From a virus: a DNA stretch of 23,676 bases. Under the pieces are notes generated by a model. It did no database searches and was not told the origin of the DNA. It saw only the letters and a list, made by a program, of their open reading frames with translations. The stretch covers positions 1 to 23,676 of the IMG/VR virus record IMGVR_UViG_3300032293_000537; one strand, 5' to 3'. Both the position numbers and the translations under genes were made by a program. Positions 1 through 5,700 of the stretch are shown in pieces (position 1 is the stretch's first letter; each line of letters opens with the position of its first letter).

Positions 1-1
1 A

Positions 2-745
2 AACGCAGGTGCAACATTCTCAAAGGTTGAATTGACTACAAAGAAGATTCGTCTTGACTGGGAAGTATCTGCAGAAGCACTAGAAGATAACATCGAAGGT
101 GCAGCACTAGAAGATCACATTGTACGCTTGATGACAAACGCTTTCGGTAATGATATCGAAGACCTTGCAATCAACGGAGATGGCGCAACAGGAAACTTCT
201 TGTCAATCATGAACGGTTTCGTAAACCGTGTAAAGACTGACGGAGATGCTCATGAGTCAGTTGTAACAGTCGCTAATAACGCTTGGACAACAGATGTAAT
301 GCAGAACATCATTCTTGCAATGCCACGTAAGTATCGTGCTATCAAGTCTAACTTGAAGTTCTATGCTGGTACAGATGCATTCCAGGGAATCGTTAAGAAT
401 AACGGTACCCTAGCAGACGCAGTCGCTGAGGCATTCGCTTCTCAGGCTGGCGGTACTCCAACTAATCGTCAGGCATACCTTGACGGTGGAGCACAGACAT
501 TCGGTGGAGCACGTACAACACGTGTTCTCGGAATTGACGTACAGGAAGTTCCTTACTACCCTGCAGGATATGTCGACTTGACATTCCCACAGAACCGTGT
601 ATGGGGATTCCAGCGTGACATCACTGTTAACCGTGAATACAAGCCAAAGAAGGACACTGTAGAATATACAGTATTCGTTCGCTTCGGTATTCAGTGGGAA
701 GAGCAGGATGCAATCGCATTCGCTGATGCTGCTGCAGATGCATAA
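2..745 (+). CDS. Major capsid protein, C-terminal part (5' end outside the window)
   Basis: The reading frame is open from base 2 with no start codon required inside the window, so the gene begins to the left; a TTG at 32 lies in frame but is only an internal Leu codon. The visible 247 residues begin with a lysine-rich beta strand (KVELTTKK) and continue with a helix-rich stretch containing ALEDHIVRLM and the DLAINGDG segment. This matches the pattern of HK97-fold phage capsid proteins, where a long helix and an N-G-D/G turn precede the P and A domains. The C terminus has a beta-rich end (ITVNREYKPKKDTVEYTVFV). The gene is followed by a terminator and by connector genes, the normal place of a capsid gene. 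All 12 arginine codons I counted are CGT or CGC, unlike the AGA-rich neighbours, which suits a very highly expressed shell protein. The HK97-fold assignment is from pattern recognition only. Confidence 0.85.
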   Translation, partial: NAGATFSKVELTTKKIRLDWEVSAEALEDNIEGAALEDHIVRLMTNAFGNDIEDLAINGDGATGNFLSIMNGFVNRVKTDGDAHESVVTVANNAWTTDVMQNIILAMPRKYRAIKSNLKFYAGTDAFQGIVKNNGTLADAVAEAFASQAGGTPTNRQAYLDGGAQTFGGARTTRVLGIDVQEVPYYPAGYVDLTFPQNRVWGFQRDITVNREYKPKKDTVEYTVFVRFGIQWEEQDAIAFADAAADA

Positions 746-764
746 TCTGTAAACAGTAAAATTT

Positions 765-801
765 AGGGGGAGTAGGAGTTAACGCTCCTGCTCCCCTTAT
801 T
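765..801 (+). terminator. Intrinsic terminator-like hairpin after the capsid gene
   Basis: An inverted repeat pairs 765-778 with 785-797. The stem has about 13 base pairs, one G bulge and one G-T wobble, around a six-base loop (ttaacg). It is followed by a short, imperfect T-rich stretch (ttatta). It lies 20 bases after the capsid stop codon and ends just before the promoter of the next gene, so it probably ends or attenuates capsid transcription. The T tract is weak, so partial read-through is likely. Confidence 0.7.
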
Positions 802-809
802 ACTTATAA

Positions 810-818
810 TGATATAAT
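810..818 (+). promoter_or_regulatory. Extended -10 promoter (TGATATAAT) upstream of the 836 gene
   Basis: The bases TG-A-TATAAT form a perfect extended -10 element. No -35 hexamer is visible at the normal distance, which falls inside the terminator stem. Transcription would start near 824-826, leaving a leader of only about ten bases that is almost all Shine-Dalgarno (AAGGAGG at 825-831) before the ATG at 836. A second TATAAT overlaps just upstream at 805-810. The same TGnTATAMT pattern occurs in front of the genes at 3931, 4621 and 5355. Confidence 0.6.
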
Positions 819-835
819 ACTAACAAGGAGGAATT

Positions 836-1282
836 ATGGAAAACACTAATGAAAATCCAATTGTAGAAGAAACAGTACATGAAGCACCAGTTTTTGAAGC
901 ACCAGTTGCAGAAGAGCCTGTTGTAGAGGCACCAGTTGTCGAGCATGTTGTAGAAACTACAGTTGTAGAAGAAGTTCAGGCAGTTGTCGAAGCACCTGCA
1001 TATCAGGCACCTGAAGAAGTTCAGGCACTTGGATCAGTAGCGGAAGGAGTCATTGGAGCAACAACAGCACCAAAGGCACCTGAAAGAAAGAAGAAGGAAA
1101 AGGTTGCAGAAAAGAAAGAGACTGTTGCCATTTATTCAACAAAGAATGTAACATGGTCAGAGGTAGGCAAGGTTTACCGTGGCTATAACATTGTTGAAAA
1201 GGACGCTGCTGAAAAGTGGCTTACTCGTTCACATATCCGCACAGCCACCCCAGAAGAAGTTGCCAAGGAATTCGGTAAGTAA
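836..1282 (+). CDS. Small virion-module protein with Val/Glu/Ala/Pro-rich N-terminal half; function unknown
   Basis: A 148-residue protein starting at ATG 836, five bases after a near-perfect Shine-Dalgarno (AAGGAGG, 825-831). Residues 1-75 are a low-complexity acidic tract built of imperfect repeats such as VVEAPVVE and EAPVFEAPVAEEP, probably disordered. Residues 80-95 are lysine-rich (ERKKKEKVAEKK). Residues 97-148 form a compact domain (VAIYSTKNVTWSEVGKVYRG, then a GYNIV segment, AEKWLTRSHIR and ATPEEVAKEFG). In my experience of actinophage genomes, short proteins with a similar C-terminal domain are common directly downstream of the capsid gene, but I cannot assign a role. A head accessory or connector-associated protein fits the position. 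The strong promoter, strong ribosome binding site and partial use of CGN arginine codons suggest good expression. Confidence 0.8.
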   Translation: MENTNENPIVEETVHEAPVFEAPVAEEPVVEAPVVEHVVETTVVEEVQAVVEAPAYQAPEEVQALGSVAEGVIGATTAPKAPERKKKEKVAEKKETVAIYSTKNVTWSEVGKVYRGYNIVEKDAAEKWLTRSHIRTATPEEVAKEFGK

Positions 1283-1285
1283 AAT

Positions 1286-2206
1286 ATGGAGATATTGAGA
1301 GTTCCGCCATATGATGACATCATAGTAAACTTTGTTGTTCCTTCAGGATACAGCGATACAGATATCTATGCAAGAGTAACAGATATGGCGGACCTTTCAG
1401 TACAAGTTTTAGAGTTTTTAGAATTTTCAACAGGAGATAATATAAATATTTCTCTTCCTGGAAGATACGACAATAATTACAGAGTTGAGATTTTTACAAT
1501 TGGCGAGGGTGAAGAATTAATTCACGAAGAATACTATGAACTAATCAGGCCATACGTAGACCCAAACACATTAGGAACAACAGCATCAGAGATTGCTGAA
1601 TATAAAATTTTAGAATTAGTTGCAAGATCAATGATAGATACATTTGTCCCAGAAGGGTTTTATAACAAAAAAATAACAATAGTTGGAACTGGTAATGGCT
1701 CAGATTATTTCTCTTTATGGGAAAAGGTTTACAGAGTATTTAAGGTTTACGAGAATAACGTTTTAGTTTATGATAGATCTACTCCAGATCTAAACGAGTT
1801 TCAATATGTAATAACATCAGATAAGACTGCAATACAAAGAGTTCGGGAAGATGTCTTAGAATTAAATAGGTACGAATCAACAGCGCAAAAACTTCCTGTT
1901 GCAAGTGGAGATCTTGGATATTATGGATACGAAGGAATATCATTTCCTTCAGGATATGACTATACATTTGTTGTAGACCACGGTTACCTTACAGTCCCTG
2001 ACGATGTTGAATATGCAGCAAAGTTATTAATTGAAGATCTTAAGTGTGGCAAGTTAGATTACTACAAGAGATATGTCACATCCTATAACACAGATCAGTT
2101 TAGAATTCAGTTTGATAAGGCGATGCTTGGCGGTACTGGTAACTTCTTAGTTGATAAGATACTTGACAAATATGTTAAGACCATTGTCAAGCCAGGGATA
2201 ATTTAA
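1286..2206 (+). CDS. Putative head-to-tail adaptor protein
   Basis: A 306-residue protein starting at ATG 1286, three bases after the preceding stop; no good Shine-Dalgarno is seen, so translation is probably coupled to the gene before it. Residues 1-85 look like a beta-rich domain. From about residue 85 comes the segment YYELIRPYVDPNTLG followed by a helix (EIAEYKILELVARSMIDTF), which is the pattern of the first head-tail connector (HK97 gp6 / SPP1 gp15-like adaptor) in actinophages, where an LxxxRPYV start leads into a helical domain. The C-terminal part (VPDDVEYAAKLLIEDLKCGK) is again helical. Its place as first of four overlapping connector genes supports the role. Twelve of 13 arginine codons are AGA or AGG, in sharp contrast to the capsid gene. 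The adaptor call is by position and weak pattern; the coding call is secure. Confidence 0.75.
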   Translation: MEILRVPPYDDIIVNFVVPSGYSDTDIYARVTDMADLSVQVLEFLEFSTGDNINISLPGRYDNNYRVEIFTIGEGEELIHEEYYELIRPYVDPNTLGTTASEIAEYKILELVARSMIDTFVPEGFYNKKITIVGTGNGSDYFSLWEKVYRVFKVYENNVLVYDRSTPDLNEFQYVITSDKTAIQRVREDVLELNRYESTAQKLPVASGDLGYYGYEGISFPSGYDYTFVVDHGYLTVPDDVEYAAKLLIEDLKCGKLDYYKRYVTSYNTDQFRIQFDKAMLGGTGNFLVDKILDKYVKTIVKPGII

Positions 2207-2652
2207 TGATATGCGAAGAGCCAGATTTTATATTTCCATTGCAAGCCGATATTTATTATCCAATCGTTGAGCAAGGAACTTATGGTAATATCAAAAAGAC
2301 TTGGATTTTAGATAAGACTATTGCTGCTAATTTTAATGCAGTAGGTTCTGCAGGAAACGAAGAAGTAAGACCCAATGTGAACATTACCCAAAGATCAAGT
2401 TTGATTGGAAGAGCAAAGACAGACCTAAGAATCTCAAGTTTAGATGCCCCTCATTCTATAACAAACATTATTTTAACTAACATTCGTGACAAGAACTGCA
2501 ATGAAATTTATATGGAAACATCTGGTCCAAGATCAGGTAAGTCAACTATATTTGAGATTGCCACACAAGAGCCGTTTGTAGGACCTTTTGGTGGAATCGA
2601 ATACTACAACTTGGTAATTCGCAGGTCTGAAAATCAGGCGGTAGATGTCTGA
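2206..2652 (+). CDS. Putative head-to-tail stopper (connector) protein
   Basis: A 148-residue protein whose ATG overlaps the preceding stop codon by one base (TAATG), with AGGGA a few bases upstream. The protein is predicted to be mostly beta strands (residues 10-60 and 75-140), with no membrane segment or signal peptide. A small beta-rich protein in second position of the connector cluster fits the head completion or stopper protein that closes the portal channel (SPP1 gp16 type). No diagnostic motif is visible, so the role rests on gene order and size. Expression is tied to the neighbouring genes through overlapping start and stop codons. Confidence 0.65.
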   Translation: MICEEPDFIFPLQADIYYPIVEQGTYGNIKKTWILDKTIAANFNAVGSAGNEEVRPNVNITQRSSLIGRAKTDLRISSLDAPHSITNIILTNIRDKNCNEIYMETSGPRSGKSTIFEIATQEPFVGPFGGIEYYNLVIRRSENQAVDV

Positions 2653-3326
2653 TGTTAAAGGTGGTATTTGATAATAGGCAATTTGAAAAAGAAATTAATA
2701 ACATAATGAAATACTCGACTGGATTTGTCGAGGGTATACAGAATGGTAAGTCTGAATTCTATATGGCATTAGCACCAAAGATAACAGAACTGGCATCACA
2801 GTTCATTGACGTAAATGCAAGGATGTCTCCAGAACTACTTCATCACATCTATGAGTGGGAAAAGGTTGGAAGCCCAGAGGCAAGACTGTTTGATTTAGAT
2901 TACAAGATTAGCAAGATTGGTATAACCTTTACATCGTCTTTAAAGCAGTCAGCCTCAATTAAAAATGGCTCAAATGTTCCTTTCTATAATAAAGCAAAGA
3001 TTATGGAAGAAGGTGTTGCGGTTACTATTAAGCCTGTAAGAGCAAACGCTCTACGTTTTGAGATTAATGGTGAAGAGGTTTATACCTCAAGAGAAGTCGT
3101 TGTCGACAACCCTGGTGGACAAACACAAGGACAGTTTGAAAATGTTCTCAATAACTTTTTTGGTGTATACTTTAGACAGTCATTCTTGAATGCAAGTGGG
3201 CTTCTTCAGTACTTTAAGTATCCAAAGGTTTATAAGAAAAATCTATCAGCAGCAAAAAGAGGCGGTAGGTCTTTAGGATTAAAGACTGGATACCAATGGG
3301 TGGCTAATGCAGGGAGGATTGCATAA
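2652..3326 (+). CDS. Putative neck / minor tail protein (HK97 gp10-like position)
   Basis: A 224-residue protein starting at the ATG in TGATG, overlapping the previous stop by one base. The N terminus (VFDNRQFEKEINNIMKYSTG) and the following helix are typical of the small neck proteins that lie between stopper and tail terminator in siphoviruses. Residues 45-90 are helical and residues 90-160 are mixed strands. The C terminus is basic (KRGGRSLGLKTGYQW). A role in joining head and tail is inferred from order and size. The stop codon overlaps the next gene, so this is one translationally coupled block. Confidence 0.65.
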   Translation: MLKVVFDNRQFEKEINNIMKYSTGFVEGIQNGKSEFYMALAPKITELASQFIDVNARMSPELLHHIYEWEKVGSPEARLFDLDYKISKIGITFTSSLKQSASIKNGSNVPFYNKAKIMEEGVAVTIKPVRANALRFEINGEEVYTSREVVVDNPGGQTQGQFENVLNNFFGVYFRQSFLNASGLLQYFKYPKVYKKNLSAAKRGGRSLGLKTGYQWVANAGRIA

Positions 3327-3859
3327 TGGCAGAATCAGGCTCAACACTTAACACTCCAGTGCTTTGGATTAATACATATCTAAGAGAAAAAATCAGTGCT
3401 TTGACTGGAACTGACATGCCACCATTTTTCCCATCATCTCCAACAGCACTTGACGCACTAACTTCATCATTCCCTAACTACAATGGAGGAGTTATGTGCA
3501 CCTGGGACAGACTTGTTAGAATGCGTAGGTCTCCATTCCCACATATCAAACAGGAGCAGTTGCTGTATTATTTTTATGCTACAGAAGCAAATGTTACAGA
3601 AACTATGGTTCAAATTCAAGAGTCAGTTCTACGCTTAATGGATCGTGAAGATGAAACCGCAGAAGAGATTAACAAATGGGCCAAGGCAAAGGGATCAATA
3701 GATGGAATGGATTGTAAATTCTTTTTTCATAAGTTTAGGGTATATCAATTAGAAGAAGTCAGAGATATAATAGATTTCGGAACAGCCAGAACATATGGCG
3801 GAAACAAGATAATTATAGACTTCGAGTACCACCAAGAAAACTCAATCGTAAACCCATAA
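3326..3859 (+). CDS. Putative tail terminator protein
   Basis: A 177-residue protein starting at the ATG in TAATG, with a clear Shine-Dalgarno (AGGGAGG, 3311-3317). It is the last gene before the tail tube protein, which is the standard place of the tail terminator that caps the tube and binds the head connector. The sequence has an N-terminal helix (TPVLWINTYLREKISALTG), then a strand-helix pattern (QEQLLYYFYA, METMVQIQESVLRLMDRE-like helix at about 90-112) and an ending strand (YGGNKIIIDFEYH). An alternation of strands and helices fits the tail terminator fold. No signature motif is visible; the call is by position and general pattern. Confidence 0.65.
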   Translation: MAESGSTLNTPVLWINTYLREKISALTGTDMPPFFPSSPTALDALTSSFPNYNGGVMCTWDRLVRMRRSPFPHIKQEQLLYYFYATEANVTETMVQIQESVLRLMDREDETAEEINKWAKAKGSIDGMDCKFFFHKFRVYQLEEVRDIIDFGTARTYGGNKIIIDFEYHQENSIVNP

Positions 3860-3867
3860 AAAAGGCA

Positions 3868-3876
3868 TGTTATACT
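3868..3876 (+). promoter_or_regulatory. Extended -10 promoter (TGTTATACT) upstream of the tail tube gene
   Basis: The bases TG-T-TATACT lie in the 71-base gap between the tail terminator and tail tube genes. No -35 hexamer is obvious. Transcription would start near 3883 and give a leader of about 45 bases that contains the AAGAGGTG ribosome binding site at 3917-3924. It would allow the major tail protein to be made in larger amounts than the connector proteins. Confidence 0.55.
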
Positions 3877-3916
3877 TAATACGAGGAAACAAGCCCTTTT
3901 AATCCAAAAGAAAAAA

Positions 3917-3924
3917 AAGAGGTG
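3917..3924 (+). promoter_or_regulatory. Ribosome binding site that decides the tail tube start (AAGAGGTG)
   Basis: A Shine-Dalgarno sequence ends six bases before ATG 3931. A GTG at 3922 is in frame but lies inside this binding site and has no proper site of its own. ATG 3931 is therefore preferred, giving a protein that begins MAYTRGSS. Confidence 0.7.
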
Positions 3925-3930
3925 AAAAAT

Positions 3931-4554
3931 ATGGCATATACACGTGGTAGCAGCAACAATATTATTGTTGGAGCAGCAGCCCTCTTCACACATGAAGACG
4001 GCGTACTCACAGACGCAGGACTTCCAGCATATGTAGCAGGAACATCATACAGAGAGACTCTCTCAAACGATGCAGACTTCCGCAATGTTGGTTACACAAT
4101 GAATGGTTTGGAAATTCAATTCCAGCCAGATTTCGGTGAAGTAGCAGTAGACCAGGTACTTGACGTTGCTAAGTTGTTCAAGCAAGGCATGCAGGTAAAC
4201 CTAAATACTACATTCGCAGAATCAACCCTAGAGAACCTATTGTTTGCACTAGCAGGCAAGGATGGAGATCTAAACACAGTATCAGGAAACCCAACACTTA
4301 ACCTTTCAGCAGGAGACATCGGCGAATGCCCAGTCGAACGTGGTTTGGTTGCAGTTGGTCCAGGAACTGGAGATTGTGCAATTGGAGACGAACTCGAAAG
4401 AGTTTACGTAGCATACCGTGCACTCTCAATCGAGAGCGTAACAGTATCTGCAAAGAGAGACGAAGCGACAATGTTCGAAGTATCATTCCGTCTTCTTCCA
4501 AATGATGATGCGTCATACGGTAAGATCGTAGACCGCACTATCCCAGCAGCATAA
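3931..4554 (+). CDS. Major tail protein (tail tube subunit)
   Basis: A 207-residue protein starting at ATG 3931. The N terminus (ITRGSS-like, NNIIVGAAALFTHEDG) followed by ETLSNDADFRNVGYTMNGLE and an FGEVAVDQVLDVAKLF helix, then beta strands (RVYVAYRALSIESVTVSAKR, ATMFEVSFRLLPND), is characteristic of siphovirus tail tube subunits of actinophages, in which a beta sandwich with one helix assembles into stacked hexameric rings. It lies between the tail terminator and the chaperones and tape measure, the expected order. Own promoter, good ribosome binding site, strong terminator and a majority of CGN arginine codons (about six of nine) all fit a very abundant virion protein. Confidence 0.88.
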   Translation: MAYTRGSSNNIIVGAAALFTHEDGVLTDAGLPAYVAGTSYRETLSNDADFRNVGYTMNGLEIQFQPDFGEVAVDQVLDVAKLFKQGMQVNLNTTFAESTLENLLFALAGKDGDLNTVSGNPTLNLSAGDIGECPVERGLVAVGPGTGDCAIGDELERVYVAYRALSIESVTVSAKRDEATMFEVSFRLLPNDDASYGKIVDRTIPAA

Positions 4555-4570
4555 TACAACTTAATATACG

Positions 4571-4606
4571 AGAGGCTCAATCCTTCGGGGTTGGGCCTTT
4601 CTGTTT
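4571..4606 (+). terminator. Strong intrinsic terminator with C(TTCG)G tetraloop after the tail tube gene
   Basis: A ten-base-pair G+C-rich stem (4574-4583 with 4588-4597) closes on a ttcg tetraloop flanked by C and G, the very stable C(UUCG)G type in RNA; flanking A-T pairs extend it outward. It is followed by tttctgttt. Two stem pairs are G-T wobbles. It lies 16 bases after the tail tube stop, and the extended -10 element of the next promoter starts at 4606, directly after the T tract. Confidence 0.88.
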
Positions 4607-4614
4607 GGTATACT
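4606..4614 (+). promoter_or_regulatory. Extended -10 promoter (TGGTATACT) giving an apparently leaderless transcript
   Basis: TG-G-TATACT ends six bases before ATG 4621. With the usual distance from -10 element to start site, the transcript would begin at or within a base or two of that ATG. No Shine-Dalgarno sequence precedes the ATG; the bases between are tatata and upstream lies the terminator. This is the classic arrangement of leaderless genes, which are common in actinobacteria. Confidence 0.6.
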
Positions 4615-4620
4615 TATATA

Positions 4621-5325
4621 ATGCCTACAGAAATATACAAAACCTCAACCATTGAACTCTTTGATGGAACAGAGTTGTATATAACACCATTAAAGATAAA
4701 ATACTTAAAGTTATTTTTACAAGAATTTGAAAGTGTTAAAGAAGCCAGAAACGATACAGAAGCAATTGACTCTTTATGTAGATGTGCAACAATAACAATG
4801 AGACAATATTATCCAAGCATAAAGACTCAAGAGCAACTTGAGGATAATATTGATATGCCAACAATCTATAAACTATTAGATTATTCGGCAGGAATAAAAA
4901 TAAACGAAAAATCAGAAGAGCCAGTAAAAGAGCAGGCAACTGAAAGTGGATCTACTTGGGATGACTTAGATTTAGCAGAGATAGAAGCAGAAGTATTTTT
5001 GCTGGGAATTTGGAAAGACTACGATGAATTAGAATCATCTATGTCAATGCCAGAGATAATGGCAACACTTAAGACTAAGAGAGATCTTGATTATTCTCAA
5101 AAGAAGTTTCTTGCTGCTATGCAAGGTGTTAACTTAGATGAAGCCAGTGGAAAGCAAAATGCCTGGGAAGAAATGAAGGCTAGAGTATTTAGTGGCGGAC
5201 AAGCATCTGACTCTAAAGATATTGTTGCACTTCAGGGATATAATGCACAAAAGGCTGGTTTCGGTATTGGCATGGGATTAACCTACGAAAAATTAGACGA
5301 ATCTGCACCCTCCAGCGTGGTATAA
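4621..5325 (+). CDS. Long tail assembly chaperone (GT-like, G and T domains in one frame)
   Basis: A 234-residue protein. ATG 4621 is chosen; an upstream in-frame TTG at 4591 lies inside the terminator stem. Residues 1-95 (IELFDGTEL, TPLKIKYLKLF, MPTIYKLLDY) form a domain that is visibly paralogous to the next gene (shared DGTE, PLK, a C-A pair, LED and PT-Y-D positions). Residues 110-234 form a second domain starting TWDDLDLAEIEAEVFLLGIW and continuing with ELESSMSMPEIMATL and KKFLAAMQGV, a pattern found in the T part of actinophage tail chaperones. Such proteins hold tube subunits and tape measure during tail assembly and are not in the virion. No programmed frameshift is needed because both domains are in one frame. 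No Shine-Dalgarno is present. Confidence 0.8.
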   Translation: MPTEIYKTSTIELFDGTELYITPLKIKYLKLFLQEFESVKEARNDTEAIDSLCRCATITMRQYYPSIKTQEQLEDNIDMPTIYKLLDYSAGIKINEKSEEPVKEQATESGSTWDDLDLAEIEAEVFLLGIWKDYDELESSMSMPEIMATLKTKRDLDYSQKKFLAAMQGVNLDEASGKQNAWEEMKARVFSGGQASDSKDIVALQGYNAQKAGFGIGMGLTYEKLDESAPSSVV

Positions 5326-5326
5326 T
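5318..5326 (+). promoter_or_regulatory. Extended -10 promoter (TGGTATAAT) overlapping the stop codon of the long chaperone
   Basis: TG-G-TATAAT includes the TAA stop (5323-5325) of the preceding gene. The start site would be near 5333, giving a leader of about 20 bases with a perfect AAGGAGG ribosome binding site at 5342-5348 and ATG at 5355. It would let the short chaperone be expressed apart from the long one. Confidence 0.55.
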
Positions 5327-5354
5327 TAATTGTTAACCTACAAGGAGGAAAACT

Positions 5355-5681
5355 ATGGCTGACAAGCCTTTAAACAGCAAAAGTATCACACTAATCGACG
5401 GTACAGAGATTGTAGCAAGACCACTTAAGTTATCATTGCTTAGACCATTCATGGCTAAGTTTTCTCTATTAGCAGAGTCATCAGATGATAATGATAAGTC
5501 AATGGATATTCTTATTGATTGTGCACAAATCGCACTAAAGCAATTCAAGCCAGAATTGGCAGAAGACAGAGAAGCGCTAGAGGATCTTCTAGACCTTCCA
5601 ACTGTTTATCAAATTATCGATGTAGCATCAGGACTTCAAAACTCCGATGCAGGAGCATTGCTTAATTCGCTAAACAAATAA
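5355..5681 (+). CDS. Short tail assembly chaperone (G-like paralogue)
   Basis: A 108-residue protein starting at ATG 5355, six bases after AAGGAGG. It consists only of the domain shared with the first 95 residues of the preceding gene: ITLIDGTEIVARPLKLSLL here against IELFDGTELYITPLKIKYL there, and LEDLLDLPTVYQIID against LEDNIDMPTIYKLLD. In the lambda paradigm a short protein G is made in large excess over GT; this gene has the stronger translation start of the two, which fits. It ends 19 bases before the tape measure start, leaving no room for a frameshifted T extension. Confidence 0.8.
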   Translation: MADKPLNSKSITLIDGTEIVARPLKLSLLRPFMAKFSLLAESSDDNDKSMDILIDCAQIALKQFKPELAEDREALEDLLDLPTVYQIIDVASGLQNSDAGALLNSLNK

Positions 5682-5700
5682 ATAAGGGGGTGCATGAGAA

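Noticed and set aside
3857-3900. Inverted repeat around the tail tube promoter (aaaaggc / gccctttt) as a terminator
   Set aside because: The stem is A-T dominated with a mismatch or bulge and a loop of about 25 bases; too weak to call.
3745-4085. Minus-strand open frames opposite the tail terminator and tail tube genes
   Set aside because: They overlap two well-supported plus-strand genes and the gap with its promoter; the proteins (Cys/Phe-rich) show no known pattern.
4591-4620. Upstream TTG start for the long chaperone
   Set aside because: It lies in the right arm of the terminator hairpin and upstream of the -10 element; ATG 4621 fits better and matches the short paralogue's length at the N terminus.
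4885-4935. Possible programmed frameshift site at the G/T border of the long chaperone (A-rich stretch)
   Set aside because: There is no X-XXY-YYZ heptamer in the right phase, and the T-like domain is already in frame, so no shift is needed.
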